DNA of 64,000 nucleotides from Lachnospiraceae bacterium. GTDB taxonomy: Bacteria > Bacillota > Clostridia > Lachnospirales > Lachnospiraceae. The notes beneath the pieces are model-generated. The model was given only the letters and a program-made list of their open reading frames with translations. It did not search any database and had not been told where the DNA came from. The translations under genes were made by a program, and so were the position numbers. Shown piece after piece: positions 37,848 through 47,025 of the stretch. Location: assembly GCA_015056795.1 (NCBI GenBank), contig SVFO01000005.1:1-64000 (forward strand). The letters run 5' to 3'. The number at the start of each line of letters is the position of its first letter. Position 1 is the stretch's first letter.

Positions 37848-38561
37848 ATGCGAATCGGTATCTGTGAGGATGAAGAAATTTATAGAAAGCTAGTTTCTGA
37901 TAGGGTATCTGCGTTTTTCCAAGGGCTTGGGGAGGCGCCTGCTTTAGATGTCTTTTCGGATGGTGCGCCATTTTTACAGGCCATGCGGAAAGGGCTTCGC
38001 TATGATTTGCTTCTTTTGGACTTGCAGCTGGAAAAGAGTGATGGCATGGAGATCGCCGAGCAGGTTCGTGAGATGGACCAGCGGGTACCGATTATCTTTG
38101 TGACGGGAATGGAAAGCCGCGCCGTTGAAGGGTATGGCGTAGCTGCGCTGGATTACGTCGTAAAGTCGCAGCTGGATCAGCGCCTGGAAAAGGCATTGGA
38201 GCGCTGTTGGAAGAAGCGTCAGGAGGCATCGCTTTTATTTGAAACCTCGGAGGGAGAGGCAGTCATTTTGTCCTTTCAAAGCATTCTCTGGGTAGAATCG
38301 GAAAATCGCGGCGTTAAAATTGTAACGGCGGAAAGGGAATACCATAATCCATCCCTGTCAGTGGGAAAAGTCGTGGAAAAGCTTCCCACGGAAATTTTTG
38401 TGGAAATCCATAAGTCGGTTTATGTTCGAATCGAGGAGATTCGGCGGATCGGAGCGGATAATGTCATTATGAGTAACAATGTCTCCCTTCCCATGAGCAG
38501 AAGAAAGCGCAAGGAAGTTATGGGAAAGGTTTTAAAGACCATGAAGGGAAAAATGGCATGA
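37848..38561 (+). CDS. LytTR-family response regulator (AgrA type)
   Basis: The 237-residue protein has a receiver domain (CEDEEIYRK, LLLLDLQLEKSDGMEIA with the phospho-Asp, FVTGME, ALDYVVKSQL) and a C-terminal LytTR DNA-binding domain (ILWVESENRGVKIVTAE, FVEIHKSVYVRIEEI, LPMSRRKRKEV). The usual KP after the receiver Lys is KS here. The gene overlaps the kinase gene by ATGA, so the two are translated together. Regulators of this type control peptide-responsive and surface-protein operons. Confidence 0.93.
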   Translation: MRIGICEDEEIYRKLVSDRVSAFFQGLGEAPALDVFSDGAPFLQAMRKGLRYDLLLLDLQLEKSDGMEIAEQVREMDQRVPIIFVTGMESRAVEGYGVAALDYVVKSQLDQRLEKALERCWKKRQEASLLFETSEGEAVILSFQSILWVESENRGVKIVTAEREYHNPSLSVGKVVEKLPTEIFVEIHKSVYVRIEEIRRIGADNVIMSNNVSLPMSRRKRKEVMGKVLKTMKGKMA

Positions 38562-40384
38562 AAAAGAATTTTGGTTATTTTTTACTTACCATATTGCTTA
38601 CCATGTTGCTGTGCGGCATCTTTACCTATTTATATTTGCAATCGCAAAGCTATTTGACGGTCCAGCAAGGCGGAGAGTCCGTCTTAATGTCTCGCGAGGA
38701 AGCAAAAAAAGCTAAAGAAATCCTAAGCTCCTGCTCCATGGAAGAATATGCATCGCAGCTCATTAAGCTGAGAGAGGAAAAAGAAAAGCTTCAGGAATAT
38801 CGCGAGGTTTTGGTGAAATCTCAGGAGGGAGATCTCATCATTTATAACAGGCATCTTTATCTCGACTCCGAACGGAATGAGGTATTAAAGCGTTATCATT
38901 ATAGCGTGCAGCAGGCAGACAGTGATCTCAAGGTACTTACGTTTTGCATGGAGAAATTGAGATATGCCGTTGGTTATGACAGTTATATAAAGCTGGTCAA
39001 GAATCATGCGGAAGAAATGATGAGTGTGCGCCTCTTTACCGAAGGGACGAAAAACAAGATCATTCAGACGGTAAAGGATTTTTATGGATTAGAGAATGTG
39101 AAGGTTGTTGCAGCAGCAAACATTGGGGTGGAGCAGCTGTTTCATTCTTATTTTAGCACGATCTTAAGCGTATTTTGCGTGTTCCTCTGTAGCGGCATCT
39201 TTTTGTCCAGGTATCGCCGCAGCGCGCGCGACCTCGCTTTATCCCTGCGGGGAGGAAGCGGGATCGGTATTTGGACCATGGTTCTTTTTTTCGGTTGCAT
39301 TGGCATTTTCATGGCGGAGGCCTTTGCCGTGGAGCTGTCCATCGGATTAGAGGATATCAGTCGTCCGATCCAGTCCATGCAGGTGTTTCGAACCTCCCCC
39401 TTTATGATGTCCGTGGGACTTCTTTTGGGGATTTGGGTATTCTTTCGATGTGCCGCTGTCCTGCTTCTCTTTTTATTGATCGTTGGTCTATTTACCATGG
39501 AAAAGAAATGGTTGTCGGTTCTTTTGGGCGGAGGTCTTCTGATTTTGGAGATCTTTTTGGAGGTGAAGAAGGTTCCATATTCCCTGCACGGTCTTTTCCA
39601 TGTGGAGAAGCTTTGGGGAACCTATGACGTTGCGCTTTTCTTGGACAAGCCCATACTAAGGTGCTGGATTCTTAGCCTTCTGGTATTTCTGTTGTTCCTT
39701 ACAGTCTTTTTCTTTGCGGCTTCTGGATTAAAGACGGCGCTTTTGGTTGCCAGGGAGCAGGCGGAGCAACGGTATTTTGAAGAGGTGGATGAGAAAAATG
39801 CGGAGGCGAGAATGCTTCGGCATGACATGAACAATCATTTAGCTGCCGTGGCGATGCTGCTGCAGGAAAAGAAGACGGAGGATGCGAAGGAGTATCTGCG
39901 TCAGGTGATGGAAGGGCTGGAAGCAACGAAGCCGCCCGTACGGACAGGAATTGGTGTGCTGGACGGCGTTCTGATGGCGAAGGAGACTGCTGCCAAGGAA
40001 AAGGGAATCCGCATGACCATGGAATTTGAAGGAGGAATGCAGGGCTGCATGGTGCCCGATCACGAGCTTTGTTCGCTCTTCGGAAACCTTTTGGATAATT
40101 GCGTGGAAGCCTGCGAACGCCTGCCGCAGGAGAAGCGTTGGGCGAAGCTTAAGGTAAACAGGCAGATGGAAATGGTCTGTGTCTTCTGTGAAAATCCCTA
40201 TGACGAAATCAAGAGGGAGGGCGGAAAGCTGGTGACGCAAAAGGCCGATTCAAAGAATCATGGTCTTGGCATTCGTCAAATGGAAAGAATTGTCAAAAAG
40301 CATGGTGGTACCATGGAGATTGAGACGGAAAACAATGTCTTTTCCGTTTCCATTCTGCTGCCAGAGGCAGGGAAAAAAGCATAA
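38558..40384 (+). CDS. Polytopic GHKL sensor kinase
   Basis: The 608-residue protein has a first membrane helix at 7-27, a Lys/Glu-rich external domain to about 195, then about five further helices (around 200-220, 240-260, 280-310, 320-340, 370-400). A cytoplasmic DHp helix carries RMLRHDMNNHLAAVAML (phosphoacceptor His) and the GHKL ATPase domain has GNLLDNCVEACE and HGLGIRQMERIVKKHGG. This matches AgrC/VirS-like kinases paired with LytTR regulators, but the large external domain is unusual for peptide-pheromone sensors. No AgrD/AgrB-like genes are visible nearby. Confidence 0.9.
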   Translation: MKKNFGYFLLTILLTMLLCGIFTYLYLQSQSYLTVQQGGESVLMSREEAKKAKEILSSCSMEEYASQLIKLREEKEKLQEYREVLVKSQEGDLIIYNRHLYLDSERNEVLKRYHYSVQQADSDLKVLTFCMEKLRYAVGYDSYIKLVKNHAEEMMSVRLFTEGTKNKIIQTVKDFYGLENVKVVAAANIGVEQLFHSYFSTILSVFCVFLCSGIFLSRYRRSARDLALSLRGGSGIGIWTMVLFFGCIGIFMAEAFAVELSIGLEDISRPIQSMQVFRTSPFMMSVGLLLGIWVFFRCAAVLLLFLLIVGLFTMEKKWLSVLLGGGLLILEIFLEVKKVPYSLHGLFHVEKLWGTYDVALFLDKPILRCWILSLLVFLLFLTVFFFAASGLKTALLVAREQAEQRYFEEVDEKNAEARMLRHDMNNHLAAVAMLLQEKKTEDAKEYLRQVMEGLEATKPPVRTGIGVLDGVLMAKETAAKEKGIRMTMEFEGGMQGCMVPDHELCSLFGNLLDNCVEACERLPQEKRWAKLKVNRQMEMVCVFCENPYDEIKREGGKLVTQKADSKNHGLGIRQMERIVKKHGGTMEIETENNVFSVSILLPEAGKKA

Positions 40385-40390
40385 AAGGGG

Positions 40391-40449
40391 CCCAAAATGA
40401 CCACTTCTACGTAAAAAACGACCGCTTCTACGTAAGCGGTTTTTTTTAT
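40391..40449 (+). terminator. Terminator after the GHKL kinase (copy 2 of the serS unit)
   Basis: The hairpin ACCGCTTC-TACG-TAAGCGGT (40421-40440) plus T8 is nearly identical, with about 40 bp of upstream sequence, to the serS terminator. Confidence 0.92.
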
Positions 40450-40482
40450 TGTGGAAGATGCTATACTGAAACTGGGTTCAGA

Positions 40483-40559
40483 ACTCGGGGCTAGGTTTGG
40501 AACATCTTTCTGGTAGACTTTTTTACCCAGAAAGATATTCCAAACCTTCCCCTCGAGGT
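40483..40559. repeat. CTCGGGG/CCCCTCGAG palindromic element C
   Basis: The ends ACTCGGGG (40483-40490) and CCCCTCGAGGT (40549-40559) enclose the arms GGTTTGGAACATCTTTCTGG (40494-40513) and CCAGAAAGATATTCCAAACC (40527-40546), one mismatch. It is very similar to element B with paired changes in the stem. It lies just upstream of the first Cys-motif lipoprotein gene. Confidence 0.85.
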
Positions 40560-40611
40560 AATGGAAAGCTTAACTTAATGACATTGCTAAGAAGAGGTGA
40601 GGAGGTGTTTT

Positions 40612-42252
40612 ATGAAAAATAGGGTAAGGAACAATAGAAAAGCAGAAAAGCAAAGGGTTTACCAGAGAATAGGTAACTTAGTCATGGTTACCATCTTATG
40701 TTTCGTAATGTTAACCCTGGGAGCTTGTGCAAAGGATGCAGGAAATGGCACAAGCAGTCAGGGGGGAGAGAAGGACAGTGCCTGGGATAAGGTGACAAAG
40801 GTGTTTCAGAAGGACAAATCGAATGGTCCGGAGGATACGCCCTGGAATCATGGAACCTCTGCCATCATGGAGACGGAGCTTGGGTGGTACACAGCAGGCC
40901 TCGGGGAAGAAATGTGCCTTCGCTATTATGAAAAGGAATCGGGAAATACGATTGTTCTCTGTAATAAACCCGAATGTGAGCATAATGGCAATGACAGCTG
41001 TGAAGCGACCTATCGGAATTTGAAGGTCATAAACGCTTGCCTCTATGAAGGGTATATCTATCTGACAGGCTGGGAGGGGGTTGTGGATGATCTGTTTATA
41101 AATGACTCAAAAACGGTCGATACCGAAATCATCAATTACAGCTTGTATCGTGCGGCCTTGGATGGAAGTGCCATTGACAAGGTGGCTACGATTTTTGAGA
41201 CGGATAATGTACAGCGTCAGAAAACGAATCCATCCAGGCGTGTAACAGGTGCATGCTGGTATACGAATGATGATGCCAGCTTTATCATTCACAAAGGGGT
41301 CGCCTATGTTCCCTTGTATATAGGGTTAGGAGATGGAAGTGCCGGACTTCGCGGTGCTGGCTTCTATAAAGTAGATCTTTCCACGGGAACGGTCAAGGAA
41401 ATCGAAAAGTATGAAACTCTGCAGTCCAGACCACCCGCATACTTATCTGGCATTTCGGATGACATTTATTATTATCGCTATGACGGTGCTGCCAGAAAGC
41501 AGCTCTGGTATCGTTACGTCATTTCCGAGGACCGAGTGGAAGCGGCAGATCCAAGGTTAGATAAATTAGCAGATGCAACAGAGATTTTTGGGAAAAAGCT
41601 GGAAGCCTTGGAAGCCCGTCCCAGCTTTACGGAGGACAGAGAGTATTTTCTTGTGAGAACCTATCAGGAAAGAGAAGCGGGACAGCTTGCCGTTTTGGCC
41701 TTCGACGCAAAAACGCAGGAGCTCCTTCCAGAAGAATCCTTTGAGACAGAGATACCGTTTAATAGAAAAAAATACTCCTTGGACATACGATATCGAGGAT
41801 ATTACTCCTTCCTGCAATATGATGGAAAGTTTTTTATCGCGGACATGGAAAATATTTTTGTATATGACAAGGCTGGCAAGAAAGCTGGAGAGGTTGCCGT
41901 TCCACAGGAAAAGCTTGATTGGAATGAAGCAGAAAGACAGATCTATCTTGATTTTAAGATTTGTAATGAAAAGCTGTATCTGATCTATGGAAATCAAATT
42001 TCTAGTGTTTATTATAGTGGTACAGGAGAGTATTATCGCGTTTTGTTCTGTCCGATAAAGGACATTTATCAGGTGAGCGGACAGTGGACGGATGCCTATC
42101 GGTTTCAGGGAATCATGACCTGGAAGGAATGCTTGCTGGATATGGTAGAACGTGACGTGCAAAGGATGCAGGAAGAGCATCGTGAGTCTTACAGAGAATA
42201 CAAGCTGCAAGAATTGAAAGATTTATACCCCGAGCTATTCGAGAATGATTAG
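40612..42252 (+). CDS. Cys-motif lipoprotein 1 (paralogue of 45520 and 47026 genes)
   Basis: The 546-residue protein has a long basic N-region, hydrophobic core and lipobox LGAC (Cys39). After a short linker comes the family signature EDTPWNHG...AIMETE, then CLRYYEK and LCNKPECEHNGNDSCEATY. The remainder has recurrent short segments such as SLYRAALDGSAID and FIIHKGVAYVPLYI, resembling propeller blades (inference). GAGGAGG precedes the ATG at 40612. The family is not one I can name; the conserved Cys/His cluster suggests metal binding or disulfides. It lies between the kinase and the ABC exporter genes. Confidence 0.8.
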   Translation: MKNRVRNNRKAEKQRVYQRIGNLVMVTILCFVMLTLGACAKDAGNGTSSQGGEKDSAWDKVTKVFQKDKSNGPEDTPWNHGTSAIMETELGWYTAGLGEEMCLRYYEKESGNTIVLCNKPECEHNGNDSCEATYRNLKVINACLYEGYIYLTGWEGVVDDLFINDSKTVDTEIINYSLYRAALDGSAIDKVATIFETDNVQRQKTNPSRRVTGACWYTNDDASFIIHKGVAYVPLYIGLGDGSAGLRGAGFYKVDLSTGTVKEIEKYETLQSRPPAYLSGISDDIYYYRYDGAARKQLWYRYVISEDRVEAADPRLDKLADATEIFGKKLEALEARPSFTEDREYFLVRTYQEREAGQLAVLAFDAKTQELLPEESFETEIPFNRKKYSLDIRYRGYYSFLQYDGKFFIADMENIFVYDKAGKKAGEVAVPQEKLDWNEAERQIYLDFKICNEKLYLIYGNQISSVYYSGTGEYYRVLFCPIKDIYQVSGQWTDAYRFQGIMTWKECLLDMVERDVQRMQEEHRESYREYKLQELKDLYPELFEND

Positions 42253-42374
42253 CTTCCTGTTTTTACAGAGGAAGAAATTCTGATGAATCGACTTACGGGA
42301 GGAAATAGCTGGTAGGCCGGGGATAAGGAATTTCAGAAAGTGGTTTATTTAGACATTGGAAATGAGGTGGAGAC

Positions 42375-43406
42375 ATGCTGGAGATCAAGCATTTAACGAA
42401 GAAATACGGAGATTTTACAGCGCTGAAGGATTTGAATTTGACCTTGGACAAGGGTGTTTTTGGCATTCTTGGAGCGAATGGCGCGGGAAAATCGACCTTC
42501 TTAAATCTCATTACGGACAACATTCCGCGGACGGAGGGAGAGATTCTCTATAATGGAAAGGAGATTCTTTCTATGGGCTCTGCCTTTCGAAAGAAGGTGG
42601 GCTACACGCCGCAGCTGCAGGGCATGTATGAGGAATTCAGCGCGGGGCAGTTTTTGCGTTACATCGGTTCCCTCAAGGGCATGAAGCATAGAAGGTGCAA
42701 GGAGCAGACCATGGAGCTTTTGGAGCTTGTGGGTCTTCGGCAGGTGGCACATAAGAAGCTTGGCGCGTTCTCTGGAGGCATGCGGCAGAGGGTGCTTCTG
42801 GCAGCAGCCATGCTGGATGATCCTGAGATTTTGATTTTGGACGAGCCGACGGCAGGACTGGATCCAGAGGAGAGAATTCGGCTTCGTAATCACATTGCGG
42901 AGCTGGCAAAGAATCGGACGGTGCTACTTGCGACGCACGTGGTGAGCGACATTGAGTGTATTGCGGAGAAGGTAATCCTGATGAAAAAGGGAGAGATTCT
43001 TCGCTTTGGGTCTCCCATTGAACTCATGGAGGAGATTCAGGGGAAGGTGCGCGAATTTACAGGTACCTTTGAGGAGGTCAGTCGGTGGAAGGAGACCTTT
43101 GGCAAGGGGCAGATCATGCGCCGGCGTGCGGGATTCGTATTCCGCGCAGCTGAGGAGGAGCTTCCCGAGGAGTTTGTCGCCGTAGATGACATTACACTCG
43201 AGGATGTGTACTTATTCTATGCTGAGGGACGCGAGGAGTCGAATCTATCAGGCGCAGCGGTGAAATCAAGCGTGGAAGAGCCTGAAACGGTGATAAAAAC
43301 AGTTAATTTGACGGATGAGCCAGCAAGTAAAGAGCAAAGTATGGCAGCAGGCATAGAAGAGAAGGAAAGGTTGGCAGAGGCAGCAGAGAAAGGTGAGGAT
43401 GCATGA
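42375..43406 (+). CDS. ABC transporter ATPase
   Basis: The 343-residue protein has Walker A GANGAGKST, Q-loop YTPQLQGM, signature FSGGMRQRVLLAAAM, Walker B ILILDEPTAGLD and H-loop LLATHVVSD, closest to ATPases of ABC-2 export/resistance systems. After the ATPase core it carries a C-terminal extension of about 70 residues rich in Glu, Ala and Lys (from about 275). It overlaps the permease gene by ATGA, so they are one complex. Confidence 0.93.
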   Translation: MLEIKHLTKKYGDFTALKDLNLTLDKGVFGILGANGAGKSTFLNLITDNIPRTEGEILYNGKEILSMGSAFRKKVGYTPQLQGMYEEFSAGQFLRYIGSLKGMKHRRCKEQTMELLELVGLRQVAHKKLGAFSGGMRQRVLLAAAMLDDPEILILDEPTAGLDPEERIRLRNHIAELAKNRTVLLATHVVSDIECIAEKVILMKKGEILRFGSPIELMEEIQGKVREFTGTFEEVSRWKETFGKGQIMRRRAGFVFRAAEEELPEEFVAVDDITLEDVYLFYAEGREESNLSGAAVKSSVEEPETVIKTVNLTDEPASKEQSMAAGIEEKERLAEAAEKGEDA

Positions 43407-45406
43407 GGGAATTAGGGCGTGTTTTTAATCGAAAGATTTTGTTGATCCTGGCAATCCTCTGTGCCATGAATTTGATCCTCTTTTTGCTTTGCATTGATCC
43501 GGAAAAGACGATCACGCTTGGCGGAGAAGAGCTTCAGGGGTATTTGGACCGCTATCCCGTATTTTTAAAGAATACGGTGGAGAATGGTTCAAAAATGGGA
43601 ATGCTCTCCATGTATAAGAAGGGCTATGGTTCTGAGAGCTTAAAAAAGACGACGGAATTATACCGCGCGCTGGATGGGACACAGGTGGCTTTGGGTGAAA
43701 ATCGCGGCGTCGTGCTCTTCGTCCAGTATCAGCTCACGGATTTGTTTTTATTGATCTTTCTGTTTTTGATTGTCATGGAGTTTCAGGCGGAGCGAAAGAA
43801 GGGGCTTGTTTATTTGGTGCGGAGTACGATCGGTGGACGGTCGAAGCTCTATTTGCAGCGCATGGCGATTCTGGCCTTTTCGACGGTTGTCGGAGCGCTG
43901 TGCTTTTATGGCGGGAATCTCGTTGGAATTCTGTTTGGCTTTGGCTTAGGAGACCTTTCCAGAAGTCTTCAGTCCTTGCCGGAATTCATGAAGTGCCCCT
44001 ACTCGATTACCATTGGAGCTTATCTGTTCCGATCCCTTTTCTTAAAGATGACGGGGTGCTTTGGCGTTGCGGTTCTGTTTTATACGTTGATCGGGTGTTT
44101 CAACACGGTCATGGCGTATTTTTGCTCTGCAGTTCTTATCGCTGCGGAGGTTTTGACGGGGCTACTCGTTCCTCCGATTTCCTCTTGGAATATCCTGCGG
44201 TATGTGAATTTGTTTACGCTGATCCGCTGTGAAGAATTTTATGAGGATGCCATTTTTGTAGGTGTCTTTGGGAAAGCGAAGGAAGCCCTTCCCGTGACGC
44301 TGACGATCTTTGGGATTTTGTTTCTTCTCGTGCTTGTGGCGGGTTATGCCATTCACGGAAGAAAGTATGTCATTGTCAGTCACCGCGGCGAAAAGCTTTT
44401 TGACACCATTGCAAGATGGAAGGAAAAGCTGTCGCCGCAGCATACGCTCTTTGGCTGGGAGGCCTATAAGCTTCTCATGAAGCAAAAGGGTTTCTTGATT
44501 TTGCTGGCCGTATTTTTGGTGCATTTGACGCTGTCCATGCAGTACGAATATTATTATCCCGTGGACATTTATCAGAGGATGTACTACATTGAGTATCAGG
44601 GTGACATCACGGAGGAGCGCGTTGCAAGTGCACAGGCTTCCATGGACATTTTGAAAATGGCAGAGGAGGGCATGCTGGAGAAGATCGAGAAGTACATGAA
44701 GGAAGAACCAACTCCCGTCATGAAGATTTCAGGTTTGCAGGAAAGTCTTGCTAACGTTCGCTGGAAGCAACAGAGTCTGCAGCCGATCATTGATGACCTG
44801 AACTCTGGTCTGGATTACGTAAAGAGAACGGGACACAGAATTACACTCGTGGCACCCTTTTATTATGATTTGCTTTTCAACAAGGATGAAAAGACGAGAA
44901 CCAGGGCATCGTTCCTTGAAATCATTGCGCTTCTTGCAGCGCTTGCGGGGATCTTTGCGTTCGATCGGCAGAATCATGTTGAGCAGATCATGCACAGCGC
45001 CTACAGGGGAAGGAAGCTTACGACAACGTTAAAAATCCTGCTGGTGCTGCTTTATTCAGCGGTTTCCTGTGGACTATTACATCTGATACAGCTTTGGCGT
45101 GTTTCCAAGGTGGATGCAGGTCTTCCTGAAATGCAAAATCCCGTGCAGGGAATCCAATTTATGCGTGAATTTGCGATTTATGTTCCCATCTGGGGATATT
45201 TGGTCTTGCTGTTCCTTGTGAGAATGGGTATGGCCTGTCTTTTAGGCCTAATCATTTCCGTGATCAGCAGACGCTCTGGCGACGTGATTACGGCAATGGG
45301 AGTCTCCTGCTTTGTCGTCATCATATTAGTATTATTAGGAACGATTCTTCCTGCCGCGTGGTGGCTCAGCCCCATCAACCTCCTTGGCGGAACCTATTTG
45401 CGATGA
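43403..45406 (+). CDS. ABC-2-type permease, double-length
   Basis: The 667-residue polytopic protein has about twelve predicted helices in two sets: helix at 10-30 then a 75-residue external loop and helices at about 110-310, and a second half starting near 365 (GFLILLAVFLVHLTL), a large external loop to about 500, and helices to the C-terminus. It looks like a fused pair of ABC-2 half-permeases. With the ATPase it probably exports or extracts a lipid, peptide or antibiotic; no substrate can be deduced. Lipoprotein genes flank the pair on both sides. Confidence 0.82.
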   Translation: MRELGRVFNRKILLILAILCAMNLILFLLCIDPEKTITLGGEELQGYLDRYPVFLKNTVENGSKMGMLSMYKKGYGSESLKKTTELYRALDGTQVALGENRGVVLFVQYQLTDLFLLIFLFLIVMEFQAERKKGLVYLVRSTIGGRSKLYLQRMAILAFSTVVGALCFYGGNLVGILFGFGLGDLSRSLQSLPEFMKCPYSITIGAYLFRSLFLKMTGCFGVAVLFYTLIGCFNTVMAYFCSAVLIAAEVLTGLLVPPISSWNILRYVNLFTLIRCEEFYEDAIFVGVFGKAKEALPVTLTIFGILFLLVLVAGYAIHGRKYVIVSHRGEKLFDTIARWKEKLSPQHTLFGWEAYKLLMKQKGFLILLAVFLVHLTLSMQYEYYYPVDIYQRMYYIEYQGDITEERVASAQASMDILKMAEEGMLEKIEKYMKEEPTPVMKISGLQESLANVRWKQQSLQPIIDDLNSGLDYVKRTGHRITLVAPFYYDLLFNKDEKTRTRASFLEIIALLAALAGIFAFDRQNHVEQIMHSAYRGRKLTTTLKILLVLLYSAVSCGLLHLIQLWRVSKVDAGLPEMQNPVQGIQFMREFAIYVPIWGYLVLLFLVRMGMACLLGLIISVISRRSGDVITAMGVSCFVVIILVLLGTILPAAWWLSPINLLGGTYLR

Positions 45407-45519
45407 TCGCTGTATTGCTTGAAGAAAAGTAGGAGAAGACTTTTCGCATGGAAGAATAAAAACTCTTGAGGAATTAGGATTTGATACAACGAATCCGTAA
45501 AGAATGAGGTAGACTTATC

Positions 45520-46938
45520 ATGAAAAGAAATAGATCGTTCCGAAAAATCCTTGTTGGACTTGTCTTGACAGTATTGGCGCTTTCCTTTGGGGGATGTGGG
45601 GAAAAAGAGAATCAAAGGCTCCCGGAGGATACTCCTTGGAATCACGGGTATAATGCGATCATGGAGACGGAGCTAGGGTATTATTCCAATATGACGGATG
45701 GTCAGTGCCTTCGATATTATGAAAAGGGAACGGATAACACGATTTTACTGTGTAATAAACCGGAGTGTGCGCACACCTCGGAGGAGTCCTGCGAGGCGAG
45801 ATATCATGGAATTGGTACTGTCAACACGCTGCTGTATGACGGGGCGCTCTATGTTCTTGGCGTCAGCGGCATTGAGACAGACGCCTCGCGATTTGAGAAT
45901 CGCTACATGCTTGGTGAAAATGGGGAGGTCATTCCTTTAGGGGATGAAAGTGCGAAGGATCAGGGTGACAATAAGGTCAGCATCTGCCTATGGAAAGGGG
46001 CACTGGACGGTTCCTCCTTTGATCTTGTCGGCGAGGTTGCTTCCGCGGAGAATACGAATCACGAGAGAGTCACCACTACGCAAAGCTATGCCGTCCAAAA
46101 TCCTGACTATAGCTTTATCATTCATAAGGGCTATGCGTATATTCCTTATCAAATTCAGTTTGGGCAGGGTAATGCAGGACTTCGCTGCGGTGGTCTGATG
46201 CGGATGGATTTAAAGACGGGTCAGACGGAGGAGCTTTATCAGCAGGAATCACGGCAATTCCTAACACCCTCTAATCTGACGGGCATCGGGGATTATGTCT
46301 ATTTTACCGCGTCAAGCGGTGCGACAAAGAAAACGCTCATGCGGTATGTTCTGTCAGAAAAGAAGGTAGAGACGGTTTTGGAATTTGATCAAAAGAAGGA
46401 TGCTGGCTATGCCCTGTTTTCCAAGAATCGAATTTATGTATTATCCCAATTTGAAAAGGAAGGAACGCGAGCAGGAGTTTTTGGTTTTCGAACGCTGGAG
46501 GCAAAGAGCTTGAAGGAGCTACCAGAGGAAAACATTATGACGGAAATTCCTTTTTCCCTCCAGTCGGACAAGTTAAATCATCGGATTGGGCCGTTTCATT
46601 CCATTATGCTCTATGAGAATCATATCCTGTTGGCAGAGGAGGAGAAGGTTTTTTGGTATGACCTAAAGGGAAATTGCCTTGCGGAGCAGGAGGGTCCCAT
46701 GGAGGAAATCGGAGAACGAGTTCGGGGATGGGATTTGTATCTGGACTATGCGATTTGCAATGACAAGCTCTATGTCCTTTTTAAAAATGCTGCCAATAAG
46801 GAGTATCTTGAGATATACCAGGTATTTTCCTGCAACCTAGAGGATGCCCTGCAGGGGAAGGGACAATGGGAGAAGGCGTTTTCCGCGCAGGGAGTGCTTT
46901 CTCAAAAGCAGTATGAGGACATCTTAAACAATTCTTAA
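45520..46938 (+). CDS. Cys-motif lipoprotein 2
   Basis: The 472-residue protein has lipobox FGGC (Cys26), then immediately EDTPWNHG...AIMETELGYYS, CLRYYEKG and LCNKPECAHTSEESCEARY, aligning with its two paralogues. Internal segments SICLWKGALDGSSFD and FIIHKGYAYIPYQI repeat the family pattern. It follows the ABC permease by 113 bp behind GAGGT. The last codons of the gene overlap the first of four CTTAAAC repeats that form the control region of the next paralogue. Confidence 0.8.
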   Translation: MKRNRSFRKILVGLVLTVLALSFGGCGEKENQRLPEDTPWNHGYNAIMETELGYYSNMTDGQCLRYYEKGTDNTILLCNKPECAHTSEESCEARYHGIGTVNTLLYDGALYVLGVSGIETDASRFENRYMLGENGEVIPLGDESAKDQGDNKVSICLWKGALDGSSFDLVGEVASAENTNHERVTTTQSYAVQNPDYSFIIHKGYAYIPYQIQFGQGNAGLRCGGLMRMDLKTGQTEELYQQESRQFLTPSNLTGIGDYVYFTASSGATKKTLMRYVLSEKKVETVLEFDQKKDAGYALFSKNRIYVLSQFEKEGTRAGVFGFRTLEAKSLKELPEENIMTEIPFSLQSDKLNHRIGPFHSIMLYENHILLAEEEKVFWYDLKGNCLAEQEGPMEEIGERVRGWDLYLDYAICNDKLYVLFKNAANKEYLEIYQVFSCNLEDALQGKGQWEKAFSAQGVLSQKQYEDILNNS

Positions 46939-46989
46939 ACCGTCTTAAACAAATCTTAAAGTGAAAAGAAACCGGCTGCGTGTTATCAT
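46923..46989 (+). promoter_or_regulatory. Four CTTAAAC direct repeats with promoter, upstream of Cys-motif lipoprotein 3
   Basis: CTTAAAC occurs at 46923, 46934, 46944 and (as CTTAAAG) 46955, spaced 11, 10 and 11 bp, about one helical turn. A -10-like TATCAT lies at 46984-46989, 22 bp after the last repeat, so the repeats sit at and upstream of the -35 position. The arrangement is typical of dimeric response-regulator activators of the OmpR type. Confidence 0.75.
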
Positions 46990-47025
46990 GGAAGTAGCAG
47001 AACGGGAAGGCTAGGAGGTACGAAC

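Noticed and set aside
37848..40384. Complete agr quorum-sensing system
   Set aside because: The kinase/regulator types fit, but no AgrB-like protease or short AgrD-like peptide gene is visible, and the kinase has a large external domain.
41566..42210. 214-residue minus-strand frame
   Set aside because: It is a shadow of the Cys-motif lipoprotein gene with no start signals.
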